From contig JBJMLO010000013.1 of NCBI GenBank assembly GCA_045805265.1, positions 310,001 to 374,000 on the forward strand: DNA of 64,000 bases. The letters run 5' to 3'. Position 1 is the first letter of the stretch. Every line of letters starts with the position of its first letter. This DNA is from JBJMLO01 sp045805265 (lineage in GTDB: Bacteria > Actinomycetota > UBA4738 > JACQTL01). Below, in pieces: positions 40,514 to 48,412 of the stretch. The notes under the pieces are model-generated. The model saw only the letters and a list, made by a program, of their open reading frames with translations. It was not told where the DNA came from and did no database searches. Made by a program: the position numbers and the translations under genes.

Positions 40514-41790
40514 GTCCTCCTCGTTCGGAACGCCCCGGCGCCGGCGAACCGCGCCGTCTCGCCGAGCTCCTCCTCGATCCGCAGCAGCTGGTTGTACTTC
40601 GCGGTCCGCTCCCCGCGCGACGGCGCGCCGGTCTTGATCTGCCCGGCGTTGGTGGCGACGGCGAGATCGGCGATGGAGGTGTCCTCGGTCTCGCCGCTGC
40701 GGTGCGACACGACGGTCCCGTAGGAGTTCTCCCGGGCCAGCGAGATGACGTCGAGCGTCTCGGTGAGGGAGCCGATCTGGTTCACCTTGATCAGGATCGC
40801 GGTGGCCACCCGGTCCTCGATCCCCCGGCGGAGGCGCTCGGGGTTCGTGACGAACAGGTCGTCGCCGATGATCTGTACCCGGTCGCCGATGGCCGCGGTC
40901 AGCTCGTGCCACCCCTCCCAGTCGTCCTCCGCCAGCGGATCCTCCAGCGAGACGATCGGGTACGCGTCGACGAGCTCGGTCCAGAACGAGACCATGTCCG
41001 ATGCGGACCGGTCCTTGCCCTCCAGCCGGTACGACCCCTCGCGGAAGAACTCCGTCGCGGCCGGGTCCAGCGCGAACGAGACCTCCTCGCCGGCGCGGAG
41101 GCCGGCCGACTCGATCGCGCCGGTCATCAGGTCGAGGGCCTCCCGCGCGGTCGCGATGGGAGGCGCGAACCCGCCCTCGTCGCCGACCCCCGAGGCCATG
41201 CCCTTGTCCTTCAGCTCGCGCTGCAGGGCGTGGAAGATCTCCGCGCCCCACCGCACGGCCTCGGAGAACGACGCGGCGCCGTGCGGCGCCAGCTTGAACT
41301 CCTGCATCTCGAGGTCGTTCGTCGCGTGGACGCCACCGTTCACCACGTTGAAGAGCGGAACGGGCAGCAGGTACGCGTTCGGCCCGCCCAGGTAGCGGTA
41401 CAGGGACAGCCCGAGCGACTCGGCCGCCGCGTGCGCGACGGCCAGCGAGACGCCTAGGATCGCGTTCGCGCCGAGCTTGGACTTCGTCTCGGTGCCGTCG
41501 AGGTCGATCAGGATGCGGTCGACCTCGCGCTGGTCCAGGGCCTCCTCGCCGAGGAGGGCGGGACCGATCGTCTCGATGACGTTGGCCACCGCCGTCTGGA
41601 CTCCCTTGCCACCGAACCGCTGCTCGTCGCCGTCGCGCAGCTCGAGCGCCTCGTGGGCCCCCGTGGACGCACCGGACGGGACGGCGGCGCGCCCCATGGC
41701 GCCGTCGTCGCAGACGACCTCGGCCTCCACGGTCGGATTCCCGCGCGAGTCGAGGATCTCGCGTGCCCAGACGGACACGATCTCCGGCAT
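40510..41790 (-). CDS. eno: Enolase
   Basis: A 426-residue phosphopyruvate hydratase of glycolysis (2-phosphoglycerate to PEP). SRGNPTVEAEV, SGASTGAHEALELRDGD, the acid pair region VGDEGGFAP, metal ligands in SLEDPLAEDD and GDDLFVTN, the signature ILIKVNQIGSLTET and SHRSGETED are all present. The segment around the flexible-loop histidine reads NGGVHATNDLEMQEF where most bacteria have HADNNVD, a small departure that leaves His and Glu in place. ATG 41790 lies ten nt after a TAGAAT -10 box, so the message is almost leaderless. It is coupled to ftsB. Confidence 0.97.
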   Translation of the reverse strand: MPEIVSVWAREILDSRGNPTVEAEVVCDDGAMGRAAVPSGASTGAHEALELRDGDEQRFGGKGVQTAVANVIETIGPALLGEEALDQREVDRILIDLDGTETKSKLGANAILGVSLAVAHAAAESLGLSLYRYLGGPNAYLLPVPLFNVVNGGVHATNDLEMQEFKLAPHGAASFSEAVRWGAEIFHALQRELKDKGMASGVGDEGGFAPPIATAREALDLMTGAIESAGLRAGEEVSFALDPAATEFFREGSYRLEGKDRSASDMVSFWTELVDAYPIVSLEDPLAEDDWEGWHELTAAIGDRVQIIGDDLFVTNPERLRRGIEDRVATAILIKVNQIGSLTETLDVISLARENSYGTVVSHRSGETEDTSIADLAVATNAGQIKTGAPSRGERTAKYNQLLRIEEELGETARFAGAGAFRTRRT

Positions 41791-41800
41791 CGGTCCGCCG

Positions 41801-41806
41801 ATTCTA
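41801..41806 (-). promoter_or_regulatory. -10 box (TAGAAT) of eno
   Basis: TAGAAT on the minus strand ends ten nt before ATG 41790, in the 116-nt gap after mazG. There is no convincing -35 box. Confidence 0.6.
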
Positions 41807-41906
41807 GCCCCCGACCCTCGGGAGGCCTCGCAGGACCGGGCGAATCAGGACGTCACGCCGCGGCGGACGATTCGAGCGGCGATCGCGCGCCGCTCGATGA
41901 TGGGGC

Positions 41907-42746
41907 CTATCCGGAGCGCGCCTCGCGGAACATGCGGCGGAGGTCCGCCTCCGACATCTGCTCGAGGTCCAGGCCCTGCTCGCGCGCGGTGGCCATGAAC
42001 CGGTCGTAGCGGTCCGCGAAGCCGCGGACGGTGCGGCGCAGCGCGGTCTCGGGGTCGACGCCCAGCCGCCGGGCCACCCCCACCGTGGCGAACAGCACGT
42101 CGCCGACCTCCTCCTCGGCGTTGGCCGGGTCGGTCGCGTGTTCCAGCTCGCCCAGTTCCTCGCGGAGCGCCGCCATCGCGCCCTCGGTGGTGCGCCACTC
42201 GAACCCCCACCCGGCCGCCCGCCGGAGTACCTTCGACGCCCGGGCCAGGGCCGGCAGCGTCGCAGGGATGTCGTCCTCGACCTCGGTCGGGTGCTCGCCC
42301 TTCTCCTCTGCCTTGATGCGCTCCCAGTTCACGAGGACCTCGTCGGCGCCGGACACCGACACGTCGCCGAACACGTGGGGGTGACGCCGGATCAGCTTGC
42401 GGACGATCCCGTCGGCGACGTCGTCGACGTCCCACCGCCCCTCGTCCGCGGCCATCTGGGCGTGGAACACGACCTGGAGCAGGAGGTCGCCGAGCTCCTC
42501 GCGCAGCCGGTCGTCGTCGGAGGCGTCGATCGCGTCCAGCACCTCGTGCGCCTCTTCCAGGAGGTGCCGGGCCAGCGATCGGTGGTCCTGCTCCGCGTCC
42601 CACGGGCACCCGCCGGGGCCGCGCAGCCGGGCCATGACCCGGATCAGGTCGAGCAGCCGCTCGCCGCCCTGCGACGCTGGGACCGGGCCCTTCGGCGCGC
42701 CGTCCGGCATGCCCTCCGGCGATCGCGCGGCGGCCGGCTCGGTCAC
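41907..42746 (-). CDS. mazG: Nucleoside triphosphate pyrophosphohydrolase MazG
   Basis: A 279-residue all-alpha pyrophosphohydrolase with both MazG repeats. The metal motif E-E-A-H-E with E-E-L-G-D-L-L-L-Q-V-V-F-H-A-Q is in the first repeat (residues about 50-95) following GGCPWDAEQDHRSLARHL; the second repeat has REELGELEHA and EEEVGDVLFATVGVARRLG. It hydrolyses (d)NTPs, removing damaged or excess nucleotides. GTG 42746 overlaps the SurA-like gene stop as GTGA. The neighbourhood SurA-like, mazG, eno is a usual actinobacterial order. Confidence 0.94.
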   Translation of the reverse strand: MTEPAAARSPEGMPDGAPKGPVPASQGGERLLDLIRVMARLRGPGGCPWDAEQDHRSLARHLLEEAHEVLDAIDASDDDRLREELGDLLLQVVFHAQMAADEGRWDVDDVADGIVRKLIRRHPHVFGDVSVSGADEVLVNWERIKAEEKGEHPTEVEDDIPATLPALARASKVLRRAAGWGFEWRTTEGAMAALREELGELEHATDPANAEEEVGDVLFATVGVARRLGVDPETALRRTVRGFADRYDRFMATAREQGLDLEQMSEADLRRMFREARSG

Positions 42747-43765
42747 GAGGGAACGGGCGACGGGAGGCCCCCGGAGGGGGACGGCGAGGGAAGCTCCGTC
42801 GATGTCGAGGTGAGCGGGACCACCTGCCCGGTCTTGGGATCGAACCGCCCGTACCGGGGGTTCACCTCGATGTCGCCGTCGCGGAGCTGGCCCTGCAGCC
42901 ACTTCTGGAAGACCGGACCGGAGAGCTGCGCCACCAGCTGCGCCCGGGCCTGCGCGAACGGCTCCACCTGGATCGAGATCAACCGGATGATGTGCCACCC
43001 GAACCGCGAGTGGACCGGCTTGCTGATCTGCCCGGGATGGAGGGCCAGCGCGCCGCGCACGAAGTCGGAGTCGAGCTGCCCGGCGGGGATCGTCCCCAGG
43101 TCCCCACCCTTCTGGGCGGACCCGGTGTCCGTGGAGTAGCGCTTCGCGAGCGCTGCGAAGTTCTGCGGTGTGGCCTCCCGCGCGATGCGCTCCGCCAGCG
43201 GCTGCGAGGCCACGAGGATGTGCGCCGCGTGCAACTGGGTGAAGTCGAGCTTCTGGCTCTCGTACGCGGACCGGAGCTGCTGATCGGTGACGCCCTGGGC
43301 CCCGATGGCGTGCTCGACCCGGTTGCTCAGGAGCAGGCCCCGGACGAGCTCCTCGAACTGCCGCATCGTCACGCCGAACTGGTGCAGCGTCGTGCCCAGC
43401 TGCCCGTTCTGGTCCTGCGCCTCCGCGCTCTTGATGGCCTGGCGCACCTCGCCCGTGCTGACCCGGAGGTGGTGGTCCGCCGCGTACCGGTCGAGGACCC
43501 GCTGGGTGACGAGGAACCCCAGCGCGAAGCGCACGCACGCGGAGCGGGACGACTCCCCGGGCGCGGCGGTGCCGCACGAGGGGGTGCCCTGCAGCGTGGT
43601 GAGAACCCTGACCAGGGGGATCTCCGCCTGGAGCACCTGGTCGGTGACCCCGACGCCGTTCACCGTCGCCGCCGGGCGGTGGAGCGACTTGCCGCACGCG
43701 GTGAGGAGCGCCACGAATGCGAGCGCGCAGGCCAGAGGACGGAGGATGGAACGGAGGGAGGGCAC
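42743..43765 (-). CDS. SurA/PrsA-like parvulin lipoprotein
   Basis: A 340-residue exported foldase. A lipoprotein signal ends in LLTACG (Cys24). The N-terminal chaperone part includes AATVNGVGVTDQVL and a helical region up to about residue 170. The parvulin (PpiC) domain follows: HAAHILVAS, FAALAKRYSTDTGSAQKGGDLG and HSRFGWHIIRL. The C-terminus is a Ser/Pro tail. GTG 43765 lies seven nt after a TACAAT box, indicating a leaderless message that also covers mazG. It probably helps folding of secreted proteins between membrane and wall. Confidence 0.92.
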   Translation of the reverse strand: MPSLRSILRPLACALAFVALLTACGKSLHRPAATVNGVGVTDQVLQAEIPLVRVLTTLQGTPSCGTAAPGESSRSACVRFALGFLVTQRVLDRYAADHHLRVSTGEVRQAIKSAEAQDQNGQLGTTLHQFGVTMRQFEELVRGLLLSNRVEHAIGAQGVTDQQLRSAYESQKLDFTQLHAAHILVASQPLAERIAREATPQNFAALAKRYSTDTGSAQKGGDLGTIPAGQLDSDFVRGALALHPGQISKPVHSRFGWHIIRLISIQVEPFAQARAQLVAQLSGPVFQKWLQGQLRDGDIEVNPRYGRFDPKTGQVVPLTSTSTELPSPSPSGGLPSPVPS

Positions 43766-43772
43766 TGCGCCG

Positions 43773-43778
43773 ATTGTA
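43773..43778 (-). promoter_or_regulatory. -10 box (TACAAT) of the SurA-like/mazG operon
   Basis: TACAAT on the minus strand ends seven nt before GTG 43765; there is no ribosome site. One of the clearest leaderless promoters in the window. Confidence 0.65.
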
Positions 43779-43790
43779 CGAGGCCGGCCG

Positions 43791-44912
43791 CTACGACGGC
43801 TCGGCGTCCTCGTCGACCGAGGGCGCCTCGTCCTCGGGGGCCACCTCGGGGCCGGACCACCGCCGGTCCGGCAGGACGACGCTCGAGCCGGTCCCCAGGG
43901 CGACCGGCTTGCCGTCGGCGTTCCGCAGCTCGCAGCTGGCGACGACGAGCGACCGCCCCCGGTGGGTGACCGTGGCCTCGGCCGTGAGGTCGCGCATGTC
44001 GGGGAACACCGGCCGGACGAAGTTCACCTTGAGGTCCAGCGGCGCGAACGCCGAGCGGGCCGGCACCGTGGTGTGCACCGCGCCCGAGAGCGCGATGTCG
44101 ACGATCCACGCGATGGCGCCGCCGTACATCGCCCGGGCCGGGCTGTTGAGCCACTCGGTGGCCGGCTGCACGAAGACCGCCCGGCCCTCCTCCACCTCGG
44201 TGAACCGCCCTCCGGTGAAGTGGTGCACGGGCGGGGGCGGCAGCTCCCCGGCGATCATGGCCCGGGAGACCTCCAGGCCGCTGCGCTCGTCCCACACCTC
44301 CTGCGGGACGACCTCACCGAGCGGCTCCCGCTGCCACGGATCGGGCGTCTCGTGCCGGGGCCGGTACGGCTCCAGCGACTCGGCGTCGGGCGGCTCGGGC
44401 GGGACCCGCAGCGGCTCGAACAGGAAGCACCGGGTGGTGCCGTGGGCGAGCAGGCGTCCGCGGGCGTCCTCGACGTTGATCTCCGACAGCGCGACCCGTT
44501 TCCCCGCGTGGATGAGCCGGGCGCGACCGACCAGCTCCCCGCTGTCCGTCGACGCCGGCCGGAGGTAGCTCATCGACAGGTCGCTGGTGACGATGAGCTG
44601 CCCTGGAGGGGAGGCGGTGACGATCGCGCTCCCGAGGGGCGCGTCGGCCAGGAACGCCATCGTCCCCGCCGAGAACAGGCCGGCCGGCGTCCGCCACCAG
44701 GGCGACGCTGGCATCGAGAACGTCGAGGAACCCTCGGCCGCGTCGACTGGCGTCAATCCGGTGAGGTGGTGGATCGGCGGCGCCGGCAGCCTCCCCGCGA
44801 TCGTGAGTCGCATCCGCTCCAGCCCGTCGAACCCGAGCACGCCCCGGTCTGCATACCCGCCCCGCACCGGCTCCCGCCAGATCGGGGCTCGTTCGACCTC
44901 CGAGCGCACCAC
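43791..44912 (-). CDS. Tandem-hotdog PaaI-type thioesterase family protein
   Basis: A 373-residue protein made of two related hotdog-fold halves. Each half starts with a PPxHHLTG or PPVHHFTG segment, then a stretch with W and PAG/PAR (first half ASPWWRTPAGLFSAGTMAFLAD; second half ATEWLNSPARAMYGGAIAWIVD), and a SYLRP or NFVRP strand. Acyl-CoA thioesterases of the PaaI group work as hotdog dimers, and here the dimer is fused in one chain. The substrate is unknown. GTG 44912 follows a TAGACT box by eight nt. It is the first of the accessory genes interposed between the SurA-like gene and mfd. Confidence 0.85.
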   Translation of the reverse strand: MVRSEVERAPIWREPVRGGYADRGVLGFDGLERMRLTIAGRLPAPPIHHLTGLTPVDAAEGSSTFSMPASPWWRTPAGLFSAGTMAFLADAPLGSAIVTASPPGQLIVTSDLSMSYLRPASTDSGELVGRARLIHAGKRVALSEINVEDARGRLLAHGTTRCFLFEPLRVPPEPPDAESLEPYRPRHETPDPWQREPLGEVVPQEVWDERSGLEVSRAMIAGELPPPPVHHFTGGRFTEVEEGRAVFVQPATEWLNSPARAMYGGAIAWIVDIALSGAVHTTVPARSAFAPLDLKVNFVRPVFPDMRDLTAEATVTHRGRSLVVASCELRNADGKPVALGTGSSVVLPDRRWSGPEVAPEDEAPSVDEDAEPS

Positions 44913-44920
44913 GGAAAGCG

Positions 44921-44926
44921 AGTCTA
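44921..44926 (-). promoter_or_regulatory. -10 box (TAGACT) of the thioesterase gene
   Basis: TAGACT on the minus strand ends eight nt before GTG 44912; no ribosome site. Confidence 0.6.
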
Positions 44927-44940
44927 CCGACGCGTCCGGT

Positions 44941-45540
44941 TCAGCCCTGCGCCCACTCGCTGCGCAGGAGTCCCATCAGGACCACGTCGTGGTGGCGGCC
45001 GTCGCGCTCGAGGTGCTCGCGCAGGCGGCCCTCCTCGGTGAACCCGAGGCGGCGGTACAGGGCCGCGGCGCGGTCGTTGTAGCCGAACACGTCGAGCCAG
45101 ATCCGGTGCAGGTTCAGCTCCTGGAACCCGTAGCGGATCGTCACCTTCGATGCGTCGGTGCCGTACCCCCTGCCCCATTCGCCGGTGCGTCCCAGCGAGA
45201 TGCCGAGCATCGCCGTCCGGTGCAGCGGCTGGACGTCGTACAGACGGGTCAGCCCGAGGAGGCGGTCGTCCTCGAGGGCTCGCACGGCGAAGCCGACGCT
45301 CGACGGCCAGTCGTCGCGCCAGTGTTCCAGGCGAGTCCGGGCTTCGGCGGTCGACAGCGGCCGGCTGCCCTGGTCGTCGCCGAGTCGCTGGAACTTCGGG
45401 TCGCCGTGCCAGGCGGCGAACTCATCGACGTCCCGGTCGACGTCCCAGGCGTCGAGCCGGACGAGATCCCCTCGGAACAGGTCGAGATCCTCGGGCCGGG
45501 CCGGGCCGGGTTGTGGTGCATGTGAAGGGGAACCGGTCAT
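44941..45540 (-). CDS. GNAT acetyltransferase, RimJ/RimL-like
   Basis: A 199-residue N-acetyltransferase. The acetyl-CoA loop is GRTGEWGRGYGTDA near residue 125, followed by FQELNLHRIWLDVFGYNDRAAALYRRLGF, a standard RimJ/RimL-type C-terminal half. RimJ/L relatives acetylate ribosomal protein N-termini or small amines, including antibiotics. ATG 45540 shares its A with the stop of an upstream 48-codon ORF (TGATG), so its translation is coupled to that ORF, and an AAAGGA site lies just before it. The presence of a terminator-like hairpin in the leader hints at expression controlled by ribosome progress. Confidence 0.87.
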   Translation of the reverse strand: MTGSPSHAPQPGPARPEDLDLFRGDLVRLDAWDVDRDVDEFAAWHGDPKFQRLGDDQGSRPLSTAEARTRLEHWRDDWPSSVGFAVRALEDDRLLGLTRLYDVQPLHRTAMLGISLGRTGEWGRGYGTDASKVTIRYGFQELNLHRIWLDVFGYNDRAAALYRRLGFTEEGRLREHLERDGRHHDVVLMGLLRSEWAQG

Positions 45541-45686
45541 CACGATCCTTTCGAATGGGCGCGCTCGCGGGGGCGCGGGTTCGAAAACGACGAAGGCCGC
45601 CCTCGCGGGCGGCGGGGTGCGGTCGCGAGACCGTCTAGCCGGCCATGGAGGGAGGACGCTGGGCGTGGGTTCCGTTCACGTCTCAT
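45540..45686 (-). CDS. 48-residue leader ORF coupled to the GNAT gene
   Basis: A very strong ribosome site, GAGAGGAGGG, directly precedes ATG 45686. The ORF runs 48 codons and its TGA overlaps the GNAT start as TGATG. The peptide is Arg- and Pro-rich (MRRERNPRPASSLHGRL at the start), unlike any protein family that I know. Inside the ORF lies a terminator-like hairpin with a T-run (45,613-45,584). I read it as a leader peptide whose translation controls read-through, comparable in principle to attenuators of resistance and biosynthetic genes. A separate functional small protein is the alternative. Confidence 0.65.
   Translation of the reverse strand: MRRERNPRPASSLHGRLDGLATAPRRPRGRPSSFSNPRPRERAHSKGS
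45584..45613 (-). terminator. Terminator-like hairpin within the leader ORF (attenuator candidate)
   Basis: On the minus strand a 7-bp G+C stem (45,613-45,607 with 45,602-45,596) closes a GCGA tetraloop and is followed by CTTCGTCG and four T. It lies wholly inside the translated 48-codon leader ORF, 43 nt or more before the GNAT start. Confidence 0.65.
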
Positions 45687-45720
45687 CCCTCCTCTCGAAC
45701 GTGGTCCGGCGGACCCGCGC

Positions 45721-45726
45721 AGTGTA
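45721..45726 (-). promoter_or_regulatory. -10 box (TACACT) of the leader-GNAT transcript
   Basis: TACACT on the minus strand ends about 34 nt before ATG 45686, giving a short true leader that contains the strong ribosome site. A short hairpin (GGTCC with GGACC around three bases) lies between box and ribosome site. Confidence 0.5.
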
Positions 45727-45736
45727 CGCGCATGGC

Positions 45737-46240
45737 TCAACCGACACCAGTGAGCGACCGGTGATAGAGCTCCTCGTCGACGGCCGTGTTCGACGGCAGC
45801 GGCTGCCGGGTGCCGGAGGGCTCGAAGCCGCAGGAGCGGTACAGGGCGATGGCGGCGTCGTTGCCGTCGGCCACCCACAGGTGAACCGAGCGCGCGCCGC
45901 GGTCGTGGGCCCACCCGACGACCGTGTCGATCAACGCACATCCGACACCGGCCCGCCGGACCGAGGGATCGACCCACATCGACACCAGGTGGACGGCGTC
46001 GGGTTCGCCCTCCTCGGGGAACCCGCCGGCGAGCCCCAGGAAGCGGTCGCCCTCCGTCGCCACGAAGGTAACGCCGTTCGCCCAGCGCCCGCGCCCGGCC
46101 CATTCCCGCCACTCGGCCTCGGTCCGGCTCCGCTCGCGTTCGATCGTCGAGCCGAACGCGTACGGTGCGTCCTCGAGCGCGCGGAGCCGGATGTCGCGGA
46201 GGGCCTCCCAGTCGGCCTCGGTCGTCGCCCGGATTCGCAA
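45737..46240 (-). CDS. GNAT acetyltransferase
   Basis: A 167-residue N-acetyltransferase. It opens LRIRATTEADWEALRDIRLRAL, the usual first strand and helix of the fold, and the acetyl-CoA motif is VDPSVRRAGVGCALIDTVV near residue 95, followed by LWVADGNDAAIALYRSCGF. TTG 46240 is the start that best fits the family N-terminus, with AAGGAA about ten nt upstream; ATG further upstream gives non-family sequence overlapping the divergent ATPase gene. Substrate unknown. It ends 51 nt before the leader ORF of the next GNAT gene and shares a 52-nt divergent promoter region with the ATPase pair. Confidence 0.85.
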   Translation of the reverse strand: MRIRATTEADWEALRDIRLRALEDAPYAFGSTIERERSRTEAEWREWAGRGRWANGVTFVATEGDRFLGLAGGFPEEGEPDAVHLVSMWVDPSVRRAGVGCALIDTVVGWAHDRGARSVHLWVADGNDAAIALYRSCGFEPSGTRQPLPSNTAVDEELYHRSLTGVG

Positions 46241-46270
46241 CGGCGTTCCGTTCCTTGTTGTGTGTCGATT

Positions 46271-46283
46271 CTTACTGTAAGTT
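46271..46283. promoter_or_regulatory. Palindrome and -10 region between GNAT and ATPase genes
   Basis: CTTAC-T-GTAAG (46,271-46,281) is a perfect 5-1-5 palindrome. TAAGTT (46,278-46,283) overlaps its right arm and ends nine nt before ATG 46293, so a protein bound here could block the ATPase promoter and perhaps the divergent GNAT promoter. Confidence 0.45.
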
Positions 46284-46292
46284 TCGTGCGAG

Positions 46293-47282
46293 ATGGACCT
46301 GAGCGGACGACCGCTGCTCGACACCGACGTGGACCGCGCGCTCTTCGCAGGCCGCGAGTCCGAGCTCGAACGGCTGATCGCCGCCGTCGAGGGCCACAGG
46401 AACACGCTGGTGATCGGCGAGCGGGGCGCCGGCAAGACCACGCTGCTCCGCCAGTGTGCCCTGGAGCTTCGCCGTCACCATCCGGACTCCCCGCCTCCGG
46501 TCTTCGTCGAGGGCGGCCTCGCCACCGACGTGCGGACCTTCCTCGAGCTCGTTCGGTACCGCGCGGGCCTGCCGCCCGAAGCCGGCGGCCGCCCGTTCGA
46601 GAGCCTCGCACGGAACGGGCGGCTCGACGACACGCTGGAGCTCCCCCGTCTGGTGGCGAGCCTCGCCGAGGCGTCGGTGGGAGGTGATCGAATCGTGCTC
46701 GTGGACGACCTCCGGGCGAACCCGACCGGCGAGACCCTGTTCGGCCGCCTCCGCGACGAGCTGTGGCAGCTCCCCCTCACGTGGGTCGTCGCGGTGACGC
46801 CCGCAGAGGCGGGTTCGTACCTCCGGCCGCCGGCCGACGCGTTCTTCGACGCCCGCATCGAGCTCGAGCCCCTATCGGAGGAGCAGCGGAAGCGGTTGTT
46901 GGCGGCGAGGGCCGGGCCGCGCGGCGCCGAGCTGGCGGCATCGCTCGACGAGGGAAACCCCCGACGCCTGCTGGCGCTCGCGCGGGACGCGCTCCAGGAG
47001 GGCCGCTCGCCGAAGGACATCGCGCAGGCCCGCGTGGAGCGCGCGGAGCGGCTGTCCAGGGTGAGCGGGCCGGCCAAGGCATTGTTGCAGGAGGTGGAGT
47101 CGCTCGGCGCGGCCAGTGCCTCGGACCAGGAGCTGCTGCGACGACTCGGCTGGACCAGGCCGCGGGCGGTACAGGTCTTCGGCGAGCTGGAACGCGAGGG
47201 CCTGGTGACCCCCTCGCTGGTCAAGGGCGCGGCAGGCAGGCCCAGGAAGGTGTACCGGCCCGCCGAGGAGAGCCCGAGGTGA
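46293..47282 (+). CDS. P-loop ATPase with C-terminal winged helix (partner 1 of 2)
   Basis: A 329-residue AAA/STAND-like ATPase. FAGRESELERLIAAV leads to Walker A GERGAGKT (residues 42-49); Walker B is RIVLVDD near 133; a sensor region WVVAVTPAEA follows. Residues about 255-320 form a winged helix (SDQELLRRLGWTRPRAVQVFGELEREGLV) with a basic tail, as in Orc/Cdc6-like or MarR-like modules. No nuclease, protease or membrane segment is present. The stop overlaps the start of a second ATPase gene as GTGA. I do not recognise the pair as a named system; a DNA-associated switch is a reasonable guess. Confidence 0.75.
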   Translation: MDLSGRPLLDTDVDRALFAGRESELERLIAAVEGHRNTLVIGERGAGKTTLLRQCALELRRHHPDSPPPVFVEGGLATDVRTFLELVRYRAGLPPEAGGRPFESLARNGRLDDTLELPRLVASLAEASVGGDRIVLVDDLRANPTGETLFGRLRDELWQLPLTWVVAVTPAEAGSYLRPPADAFFDARIELEPLSEEQRKRLLAARAGPRGAELAASLDEGNPRRLLALARDALQEGRSPKDIAQARVERAERLSRVSGPAKALLQEVESLGAASASDQELLRRLGWTRPRAVQVFGELEREGLVTPSLVKGAAGRPRKVYRPAEESPR

Positions 47283-48337
47283 CCCACGAGCAGCTCCTGC
47301 AGGTCGAGGCGTCCCGAGCCTTCGAGGCGACCAGGCGGTTCGAGGAGCTCGCGCTGTACCACGTCCCGTTCGACCAGCTGAACGGGGACGACAGGACCGA
47401 GTCGACGCTCGCCCGGCTGGTCGGCGCGGGAGGACGGGTCGCGATCATCGGCGCCAGCGGGTCGGGGAAGTCGAGCATCATCGCGTCGGTGTTCGGCCCT
47501 TTTTCCGAGGATCTCCCGGCCGACATCGTGCCGCTGCGGATCCCGGTAGCGGCGACCCAGGACACGACGGTGACGGAGCCGGGAGAGCTGGCCCGGCACA
47601 TCGTCCGGTTCGTCACCCGGTGGGCCAGCCGCGAGCGGTTCAGCGTCGCCGAGCAGGAGGGGTTCGAGCGCGGGGTGGCGGAGACCACGCGGCGAGCGGC
47701 CAGGGGCCGCAGCCGGGAGTTCCACATCGGGCTGCCGCTGTGGCTGACCAGCGCGGAGTTCTCGCGACAGGTCCAGTCGACGGGAGAGGAGTACGAGTTG
47801 CAGGGCTCCTCGACCGACGCCATCGAGCAGCTGAAGCGCCTCGTGGACCTGTTCGCCGCACACGGCCTCCGCCCGGCGCTCGCGTTCGACGACTCGGACA
47901 CGTGGCTGCGCATCCCGGGTCTCGACCGTACCGAGGTGGCCAACGCGTTCTTCACCCGAGGCCTCGGCATGCTGTCGCGGGAGGTCGACCTGAGCGTCGT
48001 CGTCGCCGTCCATGAGGAGTACCTGACGCTGCCCGGCTACGTCCGGGGCAGCCAGCTGCTGTCCGGAGAGGTCCGGGTCCCGCGGCTCATCGACGCGGTG
48101 GACGGGATCGGCACGATCCTCCGGGACCGCCTGGTGATCAGCGAGCTCTCGTTCGTCTTGGACGACATCATGGAATTCGACGCGGTCGTGGCCCTGGCGA
48201 AGCACTACGACTCGGGCCGATCGATGCGCGACGTCCTCCGCGTCGCCCAGCGAGCCCTCCAACATGGCGTCTCCGACGGCGTCGACCGCATCGCCGTGCC
48301 GATCGTCGACCAGGCGTCGACCGAGCTGTCGTCGTAG
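47279..48337 (+). CDS. P-loop ATPase (partner 2 of 2)
   Basis: A 352-residue ATPase coupled to the preceding gene by a GTGA overlap. Walker A is GASGSGKS (residues 58-65), with Walker B ALAFDDSDTW near residue 202. The chain between them has long charged helices and a GLPLWLTSAEFSR segment. The first 30 residues form an amphipathic helix ending LYHVPFDQLNGDDRTE, which suggests docking to a partner. There is no HTH or effector domain. It could act with the winged-helix ATPase as a hetero-oligomer. It is not clearly related to any family that I can name, so the annotation stays at fold level. Confidence 0.7.
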   Translation: MTHEQLLQVEASRAFEATRRFEELALYHVPFDQLNGDDRTESTLARLVGAGGRVAIIGASGSGKSSIIASVFGPFSEDLPADIVPLRIPVAATQDTTVTEPGELARHIVRFVTRWASRERFSVAEQEGFERGVAETTRRAARGRSREFHIGLPLWLTSAEFSRQVQSTGEEYELQGSSTDAIEQLKRLVDLFAAHGLRPALAFDDSDTWLRIPGLDRTEVANAFFTRGLGMLSREVDLSVVVAVHEEYLTLPGYVRGSQLLSGEVRVPRLIDAVDGIGTILRDRLVISELSFVLDDIMEFDAVVALAKHYDSGRSMRDVLRVAQRALQHGVSDGVDRIAVPIVDQASTELSS

Positions 48338-48353
48338 CCCACGAGACGAACCG

Positions 48354-48369
48354 TAAATTCCGTCGGAAT
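48354..48369 (+). promoter_or_regulatory. -10 box and 6-1-6 palindrome before a GNAT gene
   Basis: TAAATT (48,354-48,359) overlaps the palindrome ATTCCG-T-CGGAAT (48,357-48,369), 43 nt before ATG 48413. The overlap suggests a repressor site. Confidence 0.4.
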
Positions 48370-48412
48370 CCCGAGGTTCATCGTGTCGCGGTTCCACGGC
48401 GAGACTGGAGCC

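Noticed and set aside
45584..45613. Ordinary terminator of the upstream GNAT gene (45,737-46,240)
   Set aside because: The distance (over 120 nt past that stop), the intervening promoter box and the strong ribosome site of the leader ORF fit better with control of the downstream gene, although termination of read-through from upstream may be a side effect.
46293..48337. ATPase pair as a known anti-phage defence system
   Set aside because: No nuclease, protease, TIR, reverse transcriptase or membrane effector is encoded next to it, and the neighbours are acetyltransferases. Left as uncharacterised.
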